Source of the DNA: Cyanobium sp. Aljojuca 7A6
GTDB lineage: Bacteria > Cyanobacteriota > Cyanobacteriia > PCC-6307 > Cyanobiaceae
Assembly: GCF_024346455.1 (NCBI RefSeq)
Contig: NZ_JAGQCY010000006.1
Coordinates: forward strand, 62,001 to 126,000
Direction: 5' to 3'
DNA: 64,000 bases
Part shown: piece after piece, positions 1-7,999 of the stretch
Position numbering within the stretch: the first letter of the stretch is position 1
How the letters are laid out: each line of letters starts with the position of its first letter
The notes under the pieces: generated by a model
Seen by the model: only the letters and a program-made list of their open reading frames with translations
What the model was told of the DNA's origin: nothing
The model's database searches: none
Program-made: the position numbers and the translations under genes

Positions 1-868
1 GCCGTGCCAGCTTCCGCAACCACGCGAGAGGGAAGAACAGCAAAGACTGGGGAAACTCCGGCATGACCAGTGGAGTTTGGGATCTTCGATAATCACGGTA
101 GAGTGTACGGTGTGCGTTGGGATTCTCGGTTTTCTCGAAGATGCTGTAACCCAATCCCAAATCGGCAATGTTGCTAATCAATCGATGGGAATGAAGTTCC
201 TTGATGGGATGGATGGCTAGCGTGTAGGCAACGGGACCAGTTGTGCGGACGACTGCATCCCATGGATGTAGGAAAGAAAAGGGATTGAAGGAATCGATGT
301 TCTTGATCACGTTGGCGATCACCGCAGCCAGATATGGATGTCCTCGTGACGCGATGATGTACCACTGCTGGTATTCACCTCCGGCAATGCCTTTGAGTCG
401 CCAGTGGGTTCCCCAGCCGGCATACTGACTGCCTGGAGAATGATCCCATTGGCTCAGCAGGAAGGCATCATCGTCACGCAAGATGCTGGATAGAGGCAAT
501 GTCAGCCTGGTCTTGATATCTAGATAAACGCCACCGTAGTGATAGAGGCAAAGATAGCGAAACAGATCGGCTCGGGCGGCGCCGAAACTGGGATCAATGC
601 GGTTATACCTGGCGAGGATCGCTTTCCCGTATATCTCCGCAATGAAGTCTTCGCAATCGCTGTCTTCGTAGAAGCGATAGGCAAAGTCAGGATTGAGTGC
701 TTCTATGGCGCAGCAGTTATCCGCCAGGACGATCGGCAGACGGCTTCTGGCGCTGAACGTCTGGTGGATGATTCTGGGAATGCCCAGGGAGGCCGGTGGA
801 TGGGATTGGAGGGACGACGTTGCCAGCAGCCATTCACTGGCCTGATTCATCCCAGTCCGCATCTGCAT
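1..868 (-). CDS. GT32-type glycosyltransferase (DXD sugar-binding), 3' end beyond the window
   Basis: About 289 codons are open on the minus strand and run off the left edge, so the C-terminus is missing. The motif RADLFRYLCLYHYGG followed by VYLDIKT is the signature of the OCH1/GT32 'glycosyltransferase sugar-binding region containing DXD' family; the DxK in YLDIK is the metal/nucleotide-sugar site. Upstream, IPRIIHQTF is the usual family N-terminus (IPKxIHQxW type), which supports this frame. Two in-frame ATGs follow the chosen one closely (at 862 and 850), so the exact start is uncertain. It probably transfers a hexose in the cytoplasm onto a surface polysaccharide or lipid-linked oligosaccharide, in line with the three other glycosyltransferases within 6 kb. 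The acceptor cannot be inferred. Confidence 0.82.
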   Translation of the reverse strand, partial: MQMRTGMNQASEWLLATSSLQSHPPASLGIPRIIHQTFSARSRLPIVLADNCCAIEALNPDFAYRFYEDSDCEDFIAEIYGKAILARYNRIDPSFGAARADLFRYLCLYHYGGVYLDIKTRLTLPLSSILRDDDAFLLSQWDHSPGSQYAGWGTHWRLKGIAGGEYQQWYIIASRGHPYLAAVIANVIKNIDSFNPFSFLHPWDAVVRTTGPVAYTLAIHPIKELHSHRLISNIADLGLGYSIFEKTENPNAHRTLYRDYRRSQTPLVMPEFPQSLLFFPLAWLRKLAR

Positions 869-947
869 CGTTCAACGTCCCCGGCACATCAGGAACACCT
901 GGAAACCCTAAGGGGTTTGCCCCTGATCGGCAGGCCGCAAGCTGGCT

Positions 948-1112
948 TCAGCCGCGGGAAAAGCGGGTGAAGGTGGCGGGGGAGAAAAGGTGCCCCTCGG
1001 CCAGGGCAATGGCCACCACGGCATCGGCATCAGCCGCCGCGTCCACCCGGGCCTTGAGAGCGGGATCGGCGGCCACCTTGGTGAGGAAGGCGTTGAGTTG
1101 GGATTTCGACAT
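948..1112 (-). CDS. Nif11-domain small peptide
   Basis: 54 aa, beginning MSKSQLNAFLTKVAADPAL and ending in a short basic tail. The pattern MSxxxLxxFLxkvxxDPxLkxxvdaaxdaxxvvxiAxxxG is the Nif11 domain, known both in nitrogen-fixation-associated proteins and as the leader of Nif11-type RiPP precursors. The protein stops about five residues after the domain and has no Cys/Ser/Thr-rich core or Gly-Gly-cysteine stretch, so a modified peptide product is unlikely. No modification enzyme or peptidase-transporter is nearby. The internal start is chosen because it matches the family's MSxxxL start; a longer reading from 1166 would add 18 atypical residues. Function unknown. Confidence 0.75.
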   Translation of the reverse strand: MSKSQLNAFLTKVAADPALKARVDAAADADAVVAIALAEGHLFSPATFTRFSRG

Positions 1113-1194
1113 GGGACCATTGGCTAACGGATGACTCTGTCCTACTCCCTTGCAGGGCCCCTCCACTGGTCACGCCTCGTATCATGAGCGCACC

Positions 1195-1491
1195 ATGGCC
1201 TGGTTCATCAAAACCGAATCCTTTCTCCTCCCCCATGACCAGGTGATTCCTCACTTGCGGGCGCATCGGTGCTGGGTGGACAAGCTCCGCCTGGGAGGAC
1301 AGCGCATCAGCAGTGGCTACCTGGTGGATGGCGATGGCAAACCAGGCGGTGGCGGCCTGCTGCTGCTTGAGGCGCCCGACCATGCGGCGGCTCAAGCACT
1401 GGTGCTCCAGGATCCGATGATCGTCAGTGGCTGTGTGGAGTGGACGTTGCAGGGGTGGGTTGCGACCGTTGGGGATCTGGGGGTGGGCTGA
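1195..1491 (+). CDS. YciI-like (YCII domain) protein
   Basis: 98 aa starting MAWFIKTESFLLP. The ferredoxin-like YCII pattern is visible: an N-terminal beta strand, a central H-x-W/H region (HLRAHRCWVDKLRLGG), then LLLLEAPDHAAAQALVLQDP, which matches the 'a-s-xxeA-x-x-l-x-x-DP' end of the family. YCII proteins are small dimeric enzymes or folds of poorly defined role. The gene is divergent from the Nif11 peptide with a short shared promoter region, and it lies just upstream of the glycosyltransferase start at 1494. An upstream in-frame start would add 15 unconvincing residues. Confidence 0.72.
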   Translation: MAWFIKTESFLLPHDQVIPHLRAHRCWVDKLRLGGQRISSGYLVDGDGKPGGGGLLLLEAPDHAAAQALVLQDPMIVSGCVEWTLQGWVATVGDLGVG

Positions 1492-1493
1492 GG

Positions 1494-2702
1494 ATGGATC
1501 GACGTCTCCTGGTAATCTCAAGGATTGGCGTCGGCCCTCCATACGCCGGCAACCGAAGCCGTATGGCGGCGTTGCTCGAAGATTTCCATTCTCTGGGTTG
1601 TGAGATCCATTTTGCAGGCGTTGATCTTTCTGCAGAAGAGAAACGGGAGACGCAGAAGGTGGTCGATCGGTGGATCCACGACTTCGTCTGGCCTGAGGAT
1701 GACCGACGCCCTTTGGCGTCTCGGATCAGACGTCGATTGATCTTGCTGTGGCGCCAGATCCGTACCAATTGTTGTCAAGACCAAAAGATTGCAATCACAA
1801 CTTTCAATAGTCCTCTGGATGACTGGTTTCATCCGTCATGGCTGTCTGAAGTACGTCGACTCCAGAGGGTCGGCGGGTATAGGCGGGTACTTGTGTCCTA
1901 TGTCATTCATTCAGCTTTCTTTGCTGCCTTTGACTCAGAATGCCTCAAGATTCTTGACTGCCATGACGTGTTCACGAATCGGAATAACATGCTCCGTGAA
2001 GCTCAGGTCCAGCCAGATGATTTCTGGATTTCGCTGAGTCAGGATGATGAGCGAAGAGGACTAAGGCGATCAGACATTATACTTGGCATCCAGGAGAGTG
2101 AAGCCAGGTATTTTGAGCGACTTACCTATGGACGTCGTGTTGTGAGGACAGTTGGACATATCCTTCCATCAGATCCTCTGCCATTCGCTCCCTGCGACGT
2201 TCCGTGCGTCGGCTACTTGGCTTCATCAAACCCATTGAATCGGGTTGGTCTTCAGTGGTTTCTTGAGGAAGTGTGGCCGCTCGTCAAGGACAGGGGTGGC
2301 GTTGGCAAGTTGGTGGTCGCCGGTGGGATTTGCGATGCGATGTCGTTCCCTCCGGACGTTCAGCTCTTGGGAACTCTCCCGTCACCTCGGGTGATTTATC
2401 AGTTGTCACTGTTCATGATCAATCCGATGCCCTCCGGAACCGGATTGAAAATCAAGACGGCGGAAGCCATGGCCTATGGCAGGGCGATTGTCAGCACTCC
2501 AGCTGGTGTGGATGGGATGGCTCTTACTCCCGGCGTGTCCGTGGCAGAAACTGCCGAAGACTTTGTGGCGGCTATAATCACTTATCTTCACTATCCTGAA
2601 GAGGCTCAGAAAGCCGGTGCAGCGGCAGCCGAGCACCTTTCAAAACTGCGTAATCAGTCGCGTAACACTTTAATGGAAACACTTAATATGGTATCCAGTT
2701 AA
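1494..2702 (+). CDS. Glycosyltransferase, GT-B fold (GT4-like)
   Basis: 402 aa. The C-terminal half carries the nucleotide-sugar-binding signature of GT-B enzymes: MPSGTGLKIKTAEAMAYGR, then AIVSTPAGVDGM (the family's 'G-x-x-x-K-x-x-E-x-m-a-x-g-x-P-v-v' pattern). The N-terminus (RRLLVISRIGVGPPYAGNR) is a Rossmann strand with a glycine loop. The start is the ATG two bases after the preceding TGA; an earlier in-frame start overlaps the upstream gene. It likely acts in the cytoplasm on lipid-linked or polysaccharide acceptors. It is convergent with the next glycosyltransferase and the two stop codons interlock in a TTAA at 2699-2702. GC is visibly lower than in the housekeeping part of the window, as usual for glycan clusters. 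Confidence 0.8.
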   Translation: MDRRLLVISRIGVGPPYAGNRSRMAALLEDFHSLGCEIHFAGVDLSAEEKRETQKVVDRWIHDFVWPEDDRRPLASRIRRRLILLWRQIRTNCCQDQKIAITTFNSPLDDWFHPSWLSEVRRLQRVGGYRRVLVSYVIHSAFFAAFDSECLKILDCHDVFTNRNNMLREAQVQPDDFWISLSQDDERRGLRRSDIILGIQESEARYFERLTYGRRVVRTVGHILPSDPLPFAPCDVPCVGYLASSNPLNRVGLQWFLEEVWPLVKDRGGVGKLVVAGGICDAMSFPPDVQLLGTLPSPRVIYQLSLFMINPMPSGTGLKIKTAEAMAYGRAIVSTPAGVDGMALTPGVSVAETAEDFVAAIITYLHYPEEAQKAGAAAAEHLSKLRNQSRNTLMETLNMVSS

Positions 2703-3808
2703 TGCTCTGATCGGCCCCTTTGGTAGGCCATGGCGATGGTTTCGGCCATGCTCTTCCAGGTTAATGATTGTCCAAGTTTCGCGTTGCATGCCTGCATCAA
2801 GGAGAGATCACGCTTCTCCACACGCGCAAGTGCTTCGGGGAGTTGGCCTGGAGCGAAGTATTCAGCACCGGCTTCGCCTGGCAAGTCATAGATCCTGGCG
2901 GCCTCCGGAAGTACCATGGGAATACCGAAGGTGAGCCCTAGGGAGACCACCCCCGATGACAAAGTGGCGATGTAGGGTGCGACTAGAACATCCGAGACAG
3001 TAAATAGAGCGGCGACATCTAGGTCGCAAACGTAGCCGATGCGCAAACGAATGCGAGGATCTTTTCCTGAGGCGTCTTTTAGCCAGTCAACGGAGGAGCC
3101 TGGAAATGGAGCACCTGCGACCAGTAGCCTATAATGAGATCCTGATAGTTGACTGAAGGCAGCAACAAGATCCTCAAGACCTTTGTATCGGCGTAAGTTT
3201 CCAAAAAAGAGAAAAGTGAAATTATTGGGCTTGATACCAGCCTCTACGGCCAGTGATTCTGATCGAGACTCATCTCGTGGGTAATCATCATGATAGCTGG
3301 CGTGGGCGGCAACAATAGCTTTTCTTTGAAGCCGGATGGAATAGGCTTGCTCAGCTCGTAGGACAGCGGAATGGCTGTGGAAATGAATTCCCTCTGCATA
3401 ACTGGCAATCAGTCGCCGCATCTTCTTCTCTCTTGAAGGGTTTGGACATTCATGACTGATTAGATTATGAACCGTCCAGAAAAGTCTGCCTCCCCGCAGT
3501 CTGAAGATATAAAGGTCTATCGCAACGAGTGCGTGCCAAGTTTTGAATCTGAGCCCTGAGTGAGCATAAACGGCTCTGCCAATCAAGCCATCGAGCCAGT
3601 GAAGGTGGATAATGACGGCGCTTGAGTATATATTTTGCTGCCGAAAAAACAATCCGAAAAGGGGAGGATAATTCTTGATGGCGACTGCAATTCCCTGTTT
3701 CATTAATGCCTCTGCAAGCCTTGCCTGGTAAGGGTTGGACTTTCGCATGTCTGGCATAAAAACAACCGCTGCTTCATTCGCATCGGCTGCAGCCGCTGAA
3801 TCCTTCAT
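2699..3808 (-). CDS. Glycosyltransferase, GT-B fold
   Basis: 369 aa. Visible features are an N-terminal Rossmann start (VVFMPDMRKSNPYQARLAEAL), a central phosphate-loop region FLFFGNLRRYKGLEDLVAA (the family's 'fGxxrxyKGxxxLixA' motif), and a late YIATLSSGVVSLGLTFGIP segment equivalent to the E/S-x7-E nucleotide-sugar region, followed by MVLPEAA. This is typical of GT4-like transferases of exopolysaccharide clusters. The start is the ATG at 3808; no better start is upstream because the following 800 bases are decayed. The stop overlaps the convergent glycosyltransferase by four bases. Acceptor and donor are unknown. Confidence 0.78.
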   Translation of the reverse strand: MKDSAAAADANEAAVVFMPDMRKSNPYQARLAEALMKQGIAVAIKNYPPLFGLFFRQQNIYSSAVIIHLHWLDGLIGRAVYAHSGLRFKTWHALVAIDLYIFRLRGGRLFWTVHNLISHECPNPSREKKMRRLIASYAEGIHFHSHSAVLRAEQAYSIRLQRKAIVAAHASYHDDYPRDESRSESLAVEAGIKPNNFTFLFFGNLRRYKGLEDLVAAFSQLSGSHYRLLVAGAPFPGSSVDWLKDASGKDPRIRLRIGYVCDLDVAALFTVSDVLVAPYIATLSSGVVSLGLTFGIPMVLPEAARIYDLPGEAGAEYFAPGQLPEALARVEKRDLSLMQACNAKLGQSLTWKSMAETIAMAYQRGRSEH

Positions 3809-4637
3809 GGCTAGCGACTCAGGAAAGTTCTATTTTTGTATGCATGACTTGGCGAGGGTAGTCCGAGGGATTGGAGGGTGGAACTTGGCTCGGTCAATGA
3901 TATCAGGTCAGTCGAGAGTTTGTTCGCCGTTACAAGGCTCCCCAGCGTCATACTCTTGCAAGCCAGAGTGTCTACTTCCCGGTGGAAGCAAGCTTGTGCC
4001 CATGTCCATGGTGTAGAAGGGGCTCTCATGCCCAATCACGTCCAGGTGGGACAGCTGCAGCCAAATGATCAAATCTTGTGGTGACAAAAAGAATCGGTGA
4101 CCAAGGGTGTGAAGGGCGCTCGGCGGAGGGCCTTGGCCACATCCTTGAATTTCAGCCCCTGAAAAGGGCTTATATTCAACATCGTAGCATCTACTGTTTC
4201 TGAATCTTCCTGGGTTGTCGGGATGCGTGGGATGTTGACTCCAACTCTTGAGCTCTCTAGCACCTCTATTCATATTCGTATGGAGCTAAGGATACCAGCA
4301 TTCAGCAGATCCTGTCGGGGCTTACTTCAAGCCACTTCTGGGTCTGACGTGTCACCTATTAACCTGGTGCAACTACCGGCCTTGAGCTTGACGAGTTCTA
4401 CCCTTGGGATTCCAGCCTTTGTGGACCGGCAAGCATGGGTTCTTGTCGAAATGGCCATGTGGCACAGGGAGCTCAGCAGGAAGGAACTCTTATCGGTTAA
4501 TATCTTGCTAGTGCCTTCAATGTTAAACTATTTACTGATGTGTCTGATGAGGGGGGTATCCATGTTGGCCATGTCAGGGCCATTCATGGCGGCCGGTGTC
4601 TTTAGGCATGTCTTAATCGGCTGAATGGCGTTTCATC
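3809..4637. other. Decayed, lower-GC stretch without an intact gene
   Basis: All six frames are broken by stops at short intervals. On the minus strand, two overlapping frames between about 4270 and 3910 give short stretches that look protein-like (for example HRFFLSPQDLIIWLQLSHLD near 4100-4000), and a further frame opens near 4590-4340, again interrupted. This is what a frameshifted glycan-cluster gene would look like, but no family can be named. Base composition is closer to 50% GC than the flanking 65-70%. No terminal repeats or transposase fragments are seen. Confidence 0.5.
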
Positions 4638-5765
4638 ATGGCTGATTCTATTGAGCCGAAGACTTCGCTCCGTCGTGTCTTCGTTGTTGGCCTGGTTGGG
4701 CCTTCACGCTTTGCCCGTTTCGAAGCTCTGGGGGCGTTCTGCGAGGTCAACCTCATCTCCCCTGTGCTCAGCCTGGCGGGGTGGCTGCCGTTTGCACTTC
4801 CTTGGCGCAGCGGGCGATGTGAGCTGCCTCGCGGTGCTTTTTCCCACCGCCGCTGGCTTGTGCGGCTACTAGCGCCTTTTGTGGAGCGACGCCTTGAGGC
4901 GTTTTATGGACGCGCCGACGCGATCATCATCACGGATCCGGCTTGCTGGCCTTTCGCTATTCACTATCAGCGTCTAGCAGCTATCGTCGCTTATCACGTC
5001 TTTGACGATTACGCGGCTTATCCCTATGTGCGCCTCGATCAGGAAGTTCTCGTGGCGACGCAAGCGGACCTGGTGTTTTCCGTTTCCCAGCGCCTTGCCG
5101 ATGTCCTGCAACGGCGCTGCAGAGCTCCACTTCCGCCTGTACATATCGTTCCCAATGGCCTGCCAGGCCCATGGCTCCCGCCCTCCTTGCCACCGGAGCG
5201 GGGATCACTGCCGGATCCATTGCCGGACGACTTTCACCCCCTGATCGGCATCATCGGTGTGATCAGTTTCCGCGTTGATCTATTGCCGATCGTGGCGGCC
5301 CACGATGCCCTTCCCGCGTTGCGCTGGCTGTTCATCGGGCCGGCGTACAAGCAGGTGCCTGGTCTTGCCTATCTGCAGAGCAGTCCCCGCTGCCGCTTCC
5401 TCGGCGCCAAGCCGTACGAGGAACTGCAGCCCTTCTTCGCCGCGCTGGATGCGGCTGTGCTGCCCCTCACCAATGACGACATCAACCCCTGCAGCAGCCC
5501 CGTGCGTTTTTTTTCCCAGCTGCCCACCGGCCAGCCGATCCTCTATACCGGCACCTGTGATCAGCTGGGCGAAACGCCCGAGCTGGCCCAGCACTGCGCC
5601 GATGCCGAGGCCATGATCGCCTCCTTGGCCCAGCTGGCCGCCAGCGATTTCCGCGACGGTCGCGCTGAGCAGCGACACCGGTACGCGGCAGGGTGCACCT
5701 GGGACCGGCGCGCTGCCGCCATGGCTTCGGCTCTCACGCAGGTGTTGCGCGCCAGAAGCGCTTAG
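4638..5765 (+). CDS. Glycosyltransferase, GT-B fold (group 1-like)
   Basis: 375 aa. N-terminal half: VFVVGLVGPSRFARFEAL, then AIIITDPACWPFA and AYHVFDDYAAY. The 'YHvxDDY' box followed by E-x-x-l-x-x-x-ADLVFSVSQRL and PNG is characteristic of a group of bacterial GT-B transferases annotated as glycosyltransferase in exopolysaccharide loci. The C-terminal half has FIGPAYKQVPGL and CSSPVRFFSQLPTGQPI, equivalent to the donor-binding E/S-P-x-K-x-x-e-y motif. It sits between the decayed stretch and rdgB and overlaps the convergent rdgB by four bases. The start ATG has no close competitor. Cytoplasmic or membrane-associated; substrate unknown. Confidence 0.8.
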   Translation: MADSIEPKTSLRRVFVVGLVGPSRFARFEALGAFCEVNLISPVLSLAGWLPFALPWRSGRCELPRGAFSHRRWLVRLLAPFVERRLEAFYGRADAIIITDPACWPFAIHYQRLAAIVAYHVFDDYAAYPYVRLDQEVLVATQADLVFSVSQRLADVLQRRCRAPLPPVHIVPNGLPGPWLPPSLPPERGSLPDPLPDDFHPLIGIIGVISFRVDLLPIVAAHDALPALRWLFIGPAYKQVPGLAYLQSSPRCRFLGAKPYEELQPFFAALDAAVLPLTNDDINPCSSPVRFFSQLPTGQPILYTGTCDQLGETPELAQHCADAEAMIASLAQLAASDFRDGRAEQRHRYAAGCTWDRRAAAMASALTQVLRARSA

Positions 5766-6415
5766 CGGCTGGGCTCGGAGGTGGTCAGCAGTTGCCTCAA
5801 GCCGGGCTCCAGCTTGGCAAAAGCCCTGCCCCGGTGACCGAGTCGGCCCTTGAGGCCCTTGTCCATCTCCGCGTAGCTCAGTCCTGCCGGAGGCACGAAG
5901 AACACCGGGTCGTAACCGAAGCCGTCGCTGCCCCGTGGGGACTCCAGGATCACCCCGTCGCAGCGCCCCTCCACCTCCAGGCGGATCGCTCCGGTGGGAT
6001 CGGCCACCGCCAGGGCGGCCACGAAGGCCGCCCCGCGATCGGACGGCAGGCCCTGCTGCTGGCGCTGCCGGTTGGCCTCGCCCAGTTCCTGCAGCAACCG
6101 GGTGATCCTGGCCGTGTCGCTGTGGGCATAGCGGGCCGAATGCACCCCGGGGGCGCCGCCCAGGGCCGCCACCGCCAGCCCTGAGTCGTCGGCCAGGGCC
6201 CACTGGCCGGTGGCGCGGGCCACCGCCTCGGCCTTCAGCCGGGCATTGGCGGCGAAGCTGGTGCCCGTTTCCTCCACCTCCAGGCCATCAGGCTGGGGCC
6301 GCACCGCCAGAGGCAGAGAGGCCAGCAGATGGGCGAACTCCCTGATCTTGCCGGCGTTGCCACTGGCGATCACCAGCACGGTGGGTGTGGCCAGGGGTTC
6401 GAGTGGGTCGGCCAT
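5762..6415 (-). CDS. rdgB: Non-canonical purine NTP pyrophosphatase (XTP/dITP diphosphatase)
   Basis: 217 aa of the HAM1/RdgB family, which hydrolyses dITP, ITP and XTP to monophosphates and keeps deaminated purines out of nucleic acids. Diagnostic motifs: ASGNAGKIREF (substrate-binding S/T-x-N-x-x-K), ETGTSFAANARLKA, ALADDSGLAVAALGGAPGV with the catalytic DD, and GSDGFGYDPVFFVP. Near the C-terminus, LGHRGRAFAKL corresponds to the family's SHRxxAl motif. The start codon overlaps the upstream phosphohexomutase stop by one base (TGATG), implying translational coupling in a two-gene operon. Confidence 0.95.
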   Translation of the reverse strand: MADPLEPLATPTVLVIASGNAGKIREFAHLLASLPLAVRPQPDGLEVEETGTSFAANARLKAEAVARATGQWALADDSGLAVAALGGAPGVHSARYAHSDTARITRLLQELGEANRQRQQQGLPSDRGAAFVAALAVADPTGAIRLEVEGRCDGVILESPRGSDGFGYDPVFFVPPAGLSYAEMDKGLKGRLGHRGRAFAKLEPGLRQLLTTSEPSR

Positions 6416-7884
6416 CAGATGGCCTCCGCCAGCTGCCGTGCCCAGGCGAGCACCGCCTGCACCCGGTCGGCGTCGGGGGCTTCGCAGTAGAGGCGCAGCA
6501 GGGGCTCGGTGCCGGAGAAGCGCAGCATGAGCCAGTGGCTGGGACCCATGCGCAGCTTGACCCCATCGGTGCGGTTCACCTCCAGCACCGCTGCACCGGC
6601 CACCTCCTGGGGTGGATCCTGGGCCAGCAGCGCCTCCAGCCGACTGCGGCTGGCCATGTCCGGCAGGCGCAGGTCGAGGCGGTCGTAGACGCTGGCGCCA
6701 CCGCAACGCTCCTGCAGGGCTTCCAGCCGGGCACCGAGGGGCAGCCCCCCTTCCACCAGGGCCTCGATCAGCAGCAGGGCCGCGAACAGGGCGTCCCGTT
6801 CCGGCAGATGGATGCCGAAGCCCACCCCGCCCGATTCCTCTCCTCCCACCAGCACCTCGCCGCACAGCATCTCGGCGGCGATGTACTTGAAGCCGACGGG
6901 CATCTCGATCACCTCCCGGCCCAGGTCTGCGGCCACCAGGGCCATCAGGTCGGAGCCGCTCACGGTCTTGACCACGCGGCCACCCAGCCCCCGCGCCCTG
7001 GCCAGGTGGTCGATCAGCAGGGGCATCAGCAGCTGGGTGCTGCAGAACCGGCCCTGTTCGTCCACCGCGGCGATGCGGTCGCCATCGCCATCGAAGACGA
7101 TGCCCACCGCCGGACGGCCGGACGCCGTGGCCAGGCGCACTTCGGCGATCAGCTGCTCCAGGTAGGGCGCCAGTGGTTCGGGCGGGTGGCCGCCGAACAG
7201 GGGATCCCGCTCACCGCGGATCTCCCGGATCACGCCGGCGGCGGCCCCCGCCTCCCCCAGCAGGGCCGGCAGCCCGCCGGCGGCCGAGCCATGCATCGGA
7301 TCCACAATCACCTGCAGGCCGGTGGCGGCAAGCCCCGCCACCAGGGCCGCGGTGTCGACCTTGGCGGCGAGCCCACCCAGGTAGGTGCCCATGGCATCGA
7401 AGCGCTCGGTGGCGCCGGCGATCGGCACGCTGAGGCCCCCGGCCGCCAGGCGCCGCTCCACCCGGGCGGTGAAGTCCCCCTCCACCGAGCCTCCGAAGGG
7501 GCCCTTGATCTTGAGTCCCAGCCATTCCGGCGGGTTGTGGCTGGCGGTGATCACCAGCGCTCCCAGGGCGCCCCGCTCCACCACGGCCCAGCTGCAGGCT
7601 GGGGTGGGCACGGGGCTGGCCGCCAGCAGCGGCACCAGATCGGCTCCCCGCACGGCGGCGGCGATGGCTTCGGCCAGTTCCGGCGCCAGGAAGCGGCGGT
7701 CGTAGCCGATCACCACCTCCCGGCTGTCCAGCCCTTCCGGGGCGCTGGCAGCGAGCTCCCGGGCGGCGGCGGCGGCCACCGGCAGCAGGCGCTCCATGGT
7801 GATGTCCACGCCGAGGATGCCCCGCCAACCATCGGTGCCGAAGTGGATCGGTCCGGCCTCAAGGGGCAGGGGGGCGGAGGCCAT
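6415..7884 (-). CDS. Alpha-D-phosphohexomutase (phosphoglucomutase/phosphomannomutase)
   Basis: 489 aa with the four-domain phosphohexomutase plan. Near the start is IHFGTDGWRGILG; the phosphoserine active-site loop is VITASHNPPEW (about residue 105); the metal-binding loop is GIVFDGDGDRIAAVD; the sugar-recognition loop is GGEESGGVGFG; the phosphate-binding C-terminal domain ends with MLRFSGTEPLLRLY. It interconverts hexose 1- and 6-phosphates, feeding glycogen, sucrose or surface sugars. Gluco- versus manno-specificity is not decidable by eye, though GEESGG is common to both. The start ATG sits well ahead of the FGTDGWRG strand; earlier in-frame codons read through non-homologous sequence antisense to the next gene. 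Confidence 0.9.
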   Translation of the reverse strand: MASAPLPLEAGPIHFGTDGWRGILGVDITMERLLPVAAAAARELAASAPEGLDSREVVIGYDRRFLAPELAEAIAAAVRGADLVPLLAASPVPTPACSWAVVERGALGALVITASHNPPEWLGLKIKGPFGGSVEGDFTARVERRLAAGGLSVPIAGATERFDAMGTYLGGLAAKVDTAALVAGLAATGLQVIVDPMHGSAAGGLPALLGEAGAAAGVIREIRGERDPLFGGHPPEPLAPYLEQLIAEVRLATASGRPAVGIVFDGDGDRIAAVDEQGRFCSTQLLMPLLIDHLARARGLGGRVVKTVSGSDLMALVAADLGREVIEMPVGFKYIAAEMLCGEVLVGGEESGGVGFGIHLPERDALFAALLLIEALVEGGLPLGARLEALQERCGGASVYDRLDLRLPDMASRSRLEALLAQDPPQEVAGAAVLEVNRTDGVKLRMGPSHWLMLRFSGTEPLLRLYCEAPDADRVQAVLAWARQLAEAI

Positions 7885-7999
7885 GGCGCGGCGCGGACGC
7901 GGGGTAGGGGCACGCCGGTCGTAGCAGGCTGGCCCCACCGGATGGCCGCAGCAGGTGCCGGCCTGATGGCAGGCCACCGGCCCCCCTAGCCTGCAGCCC

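Noticed and set aside
903-918. AAACCC-TAAG-GGGTTT hairpin between the Nif11 and GT32 genes as a terminator
   Set aside because: Only six pairs and no T run on either strand.
4223-4624. 133-codon plus-strand frame in the decayed region
   Set aside because: No family pattern and unusual composition; the minus-strand frames look more protein-like, though broken.
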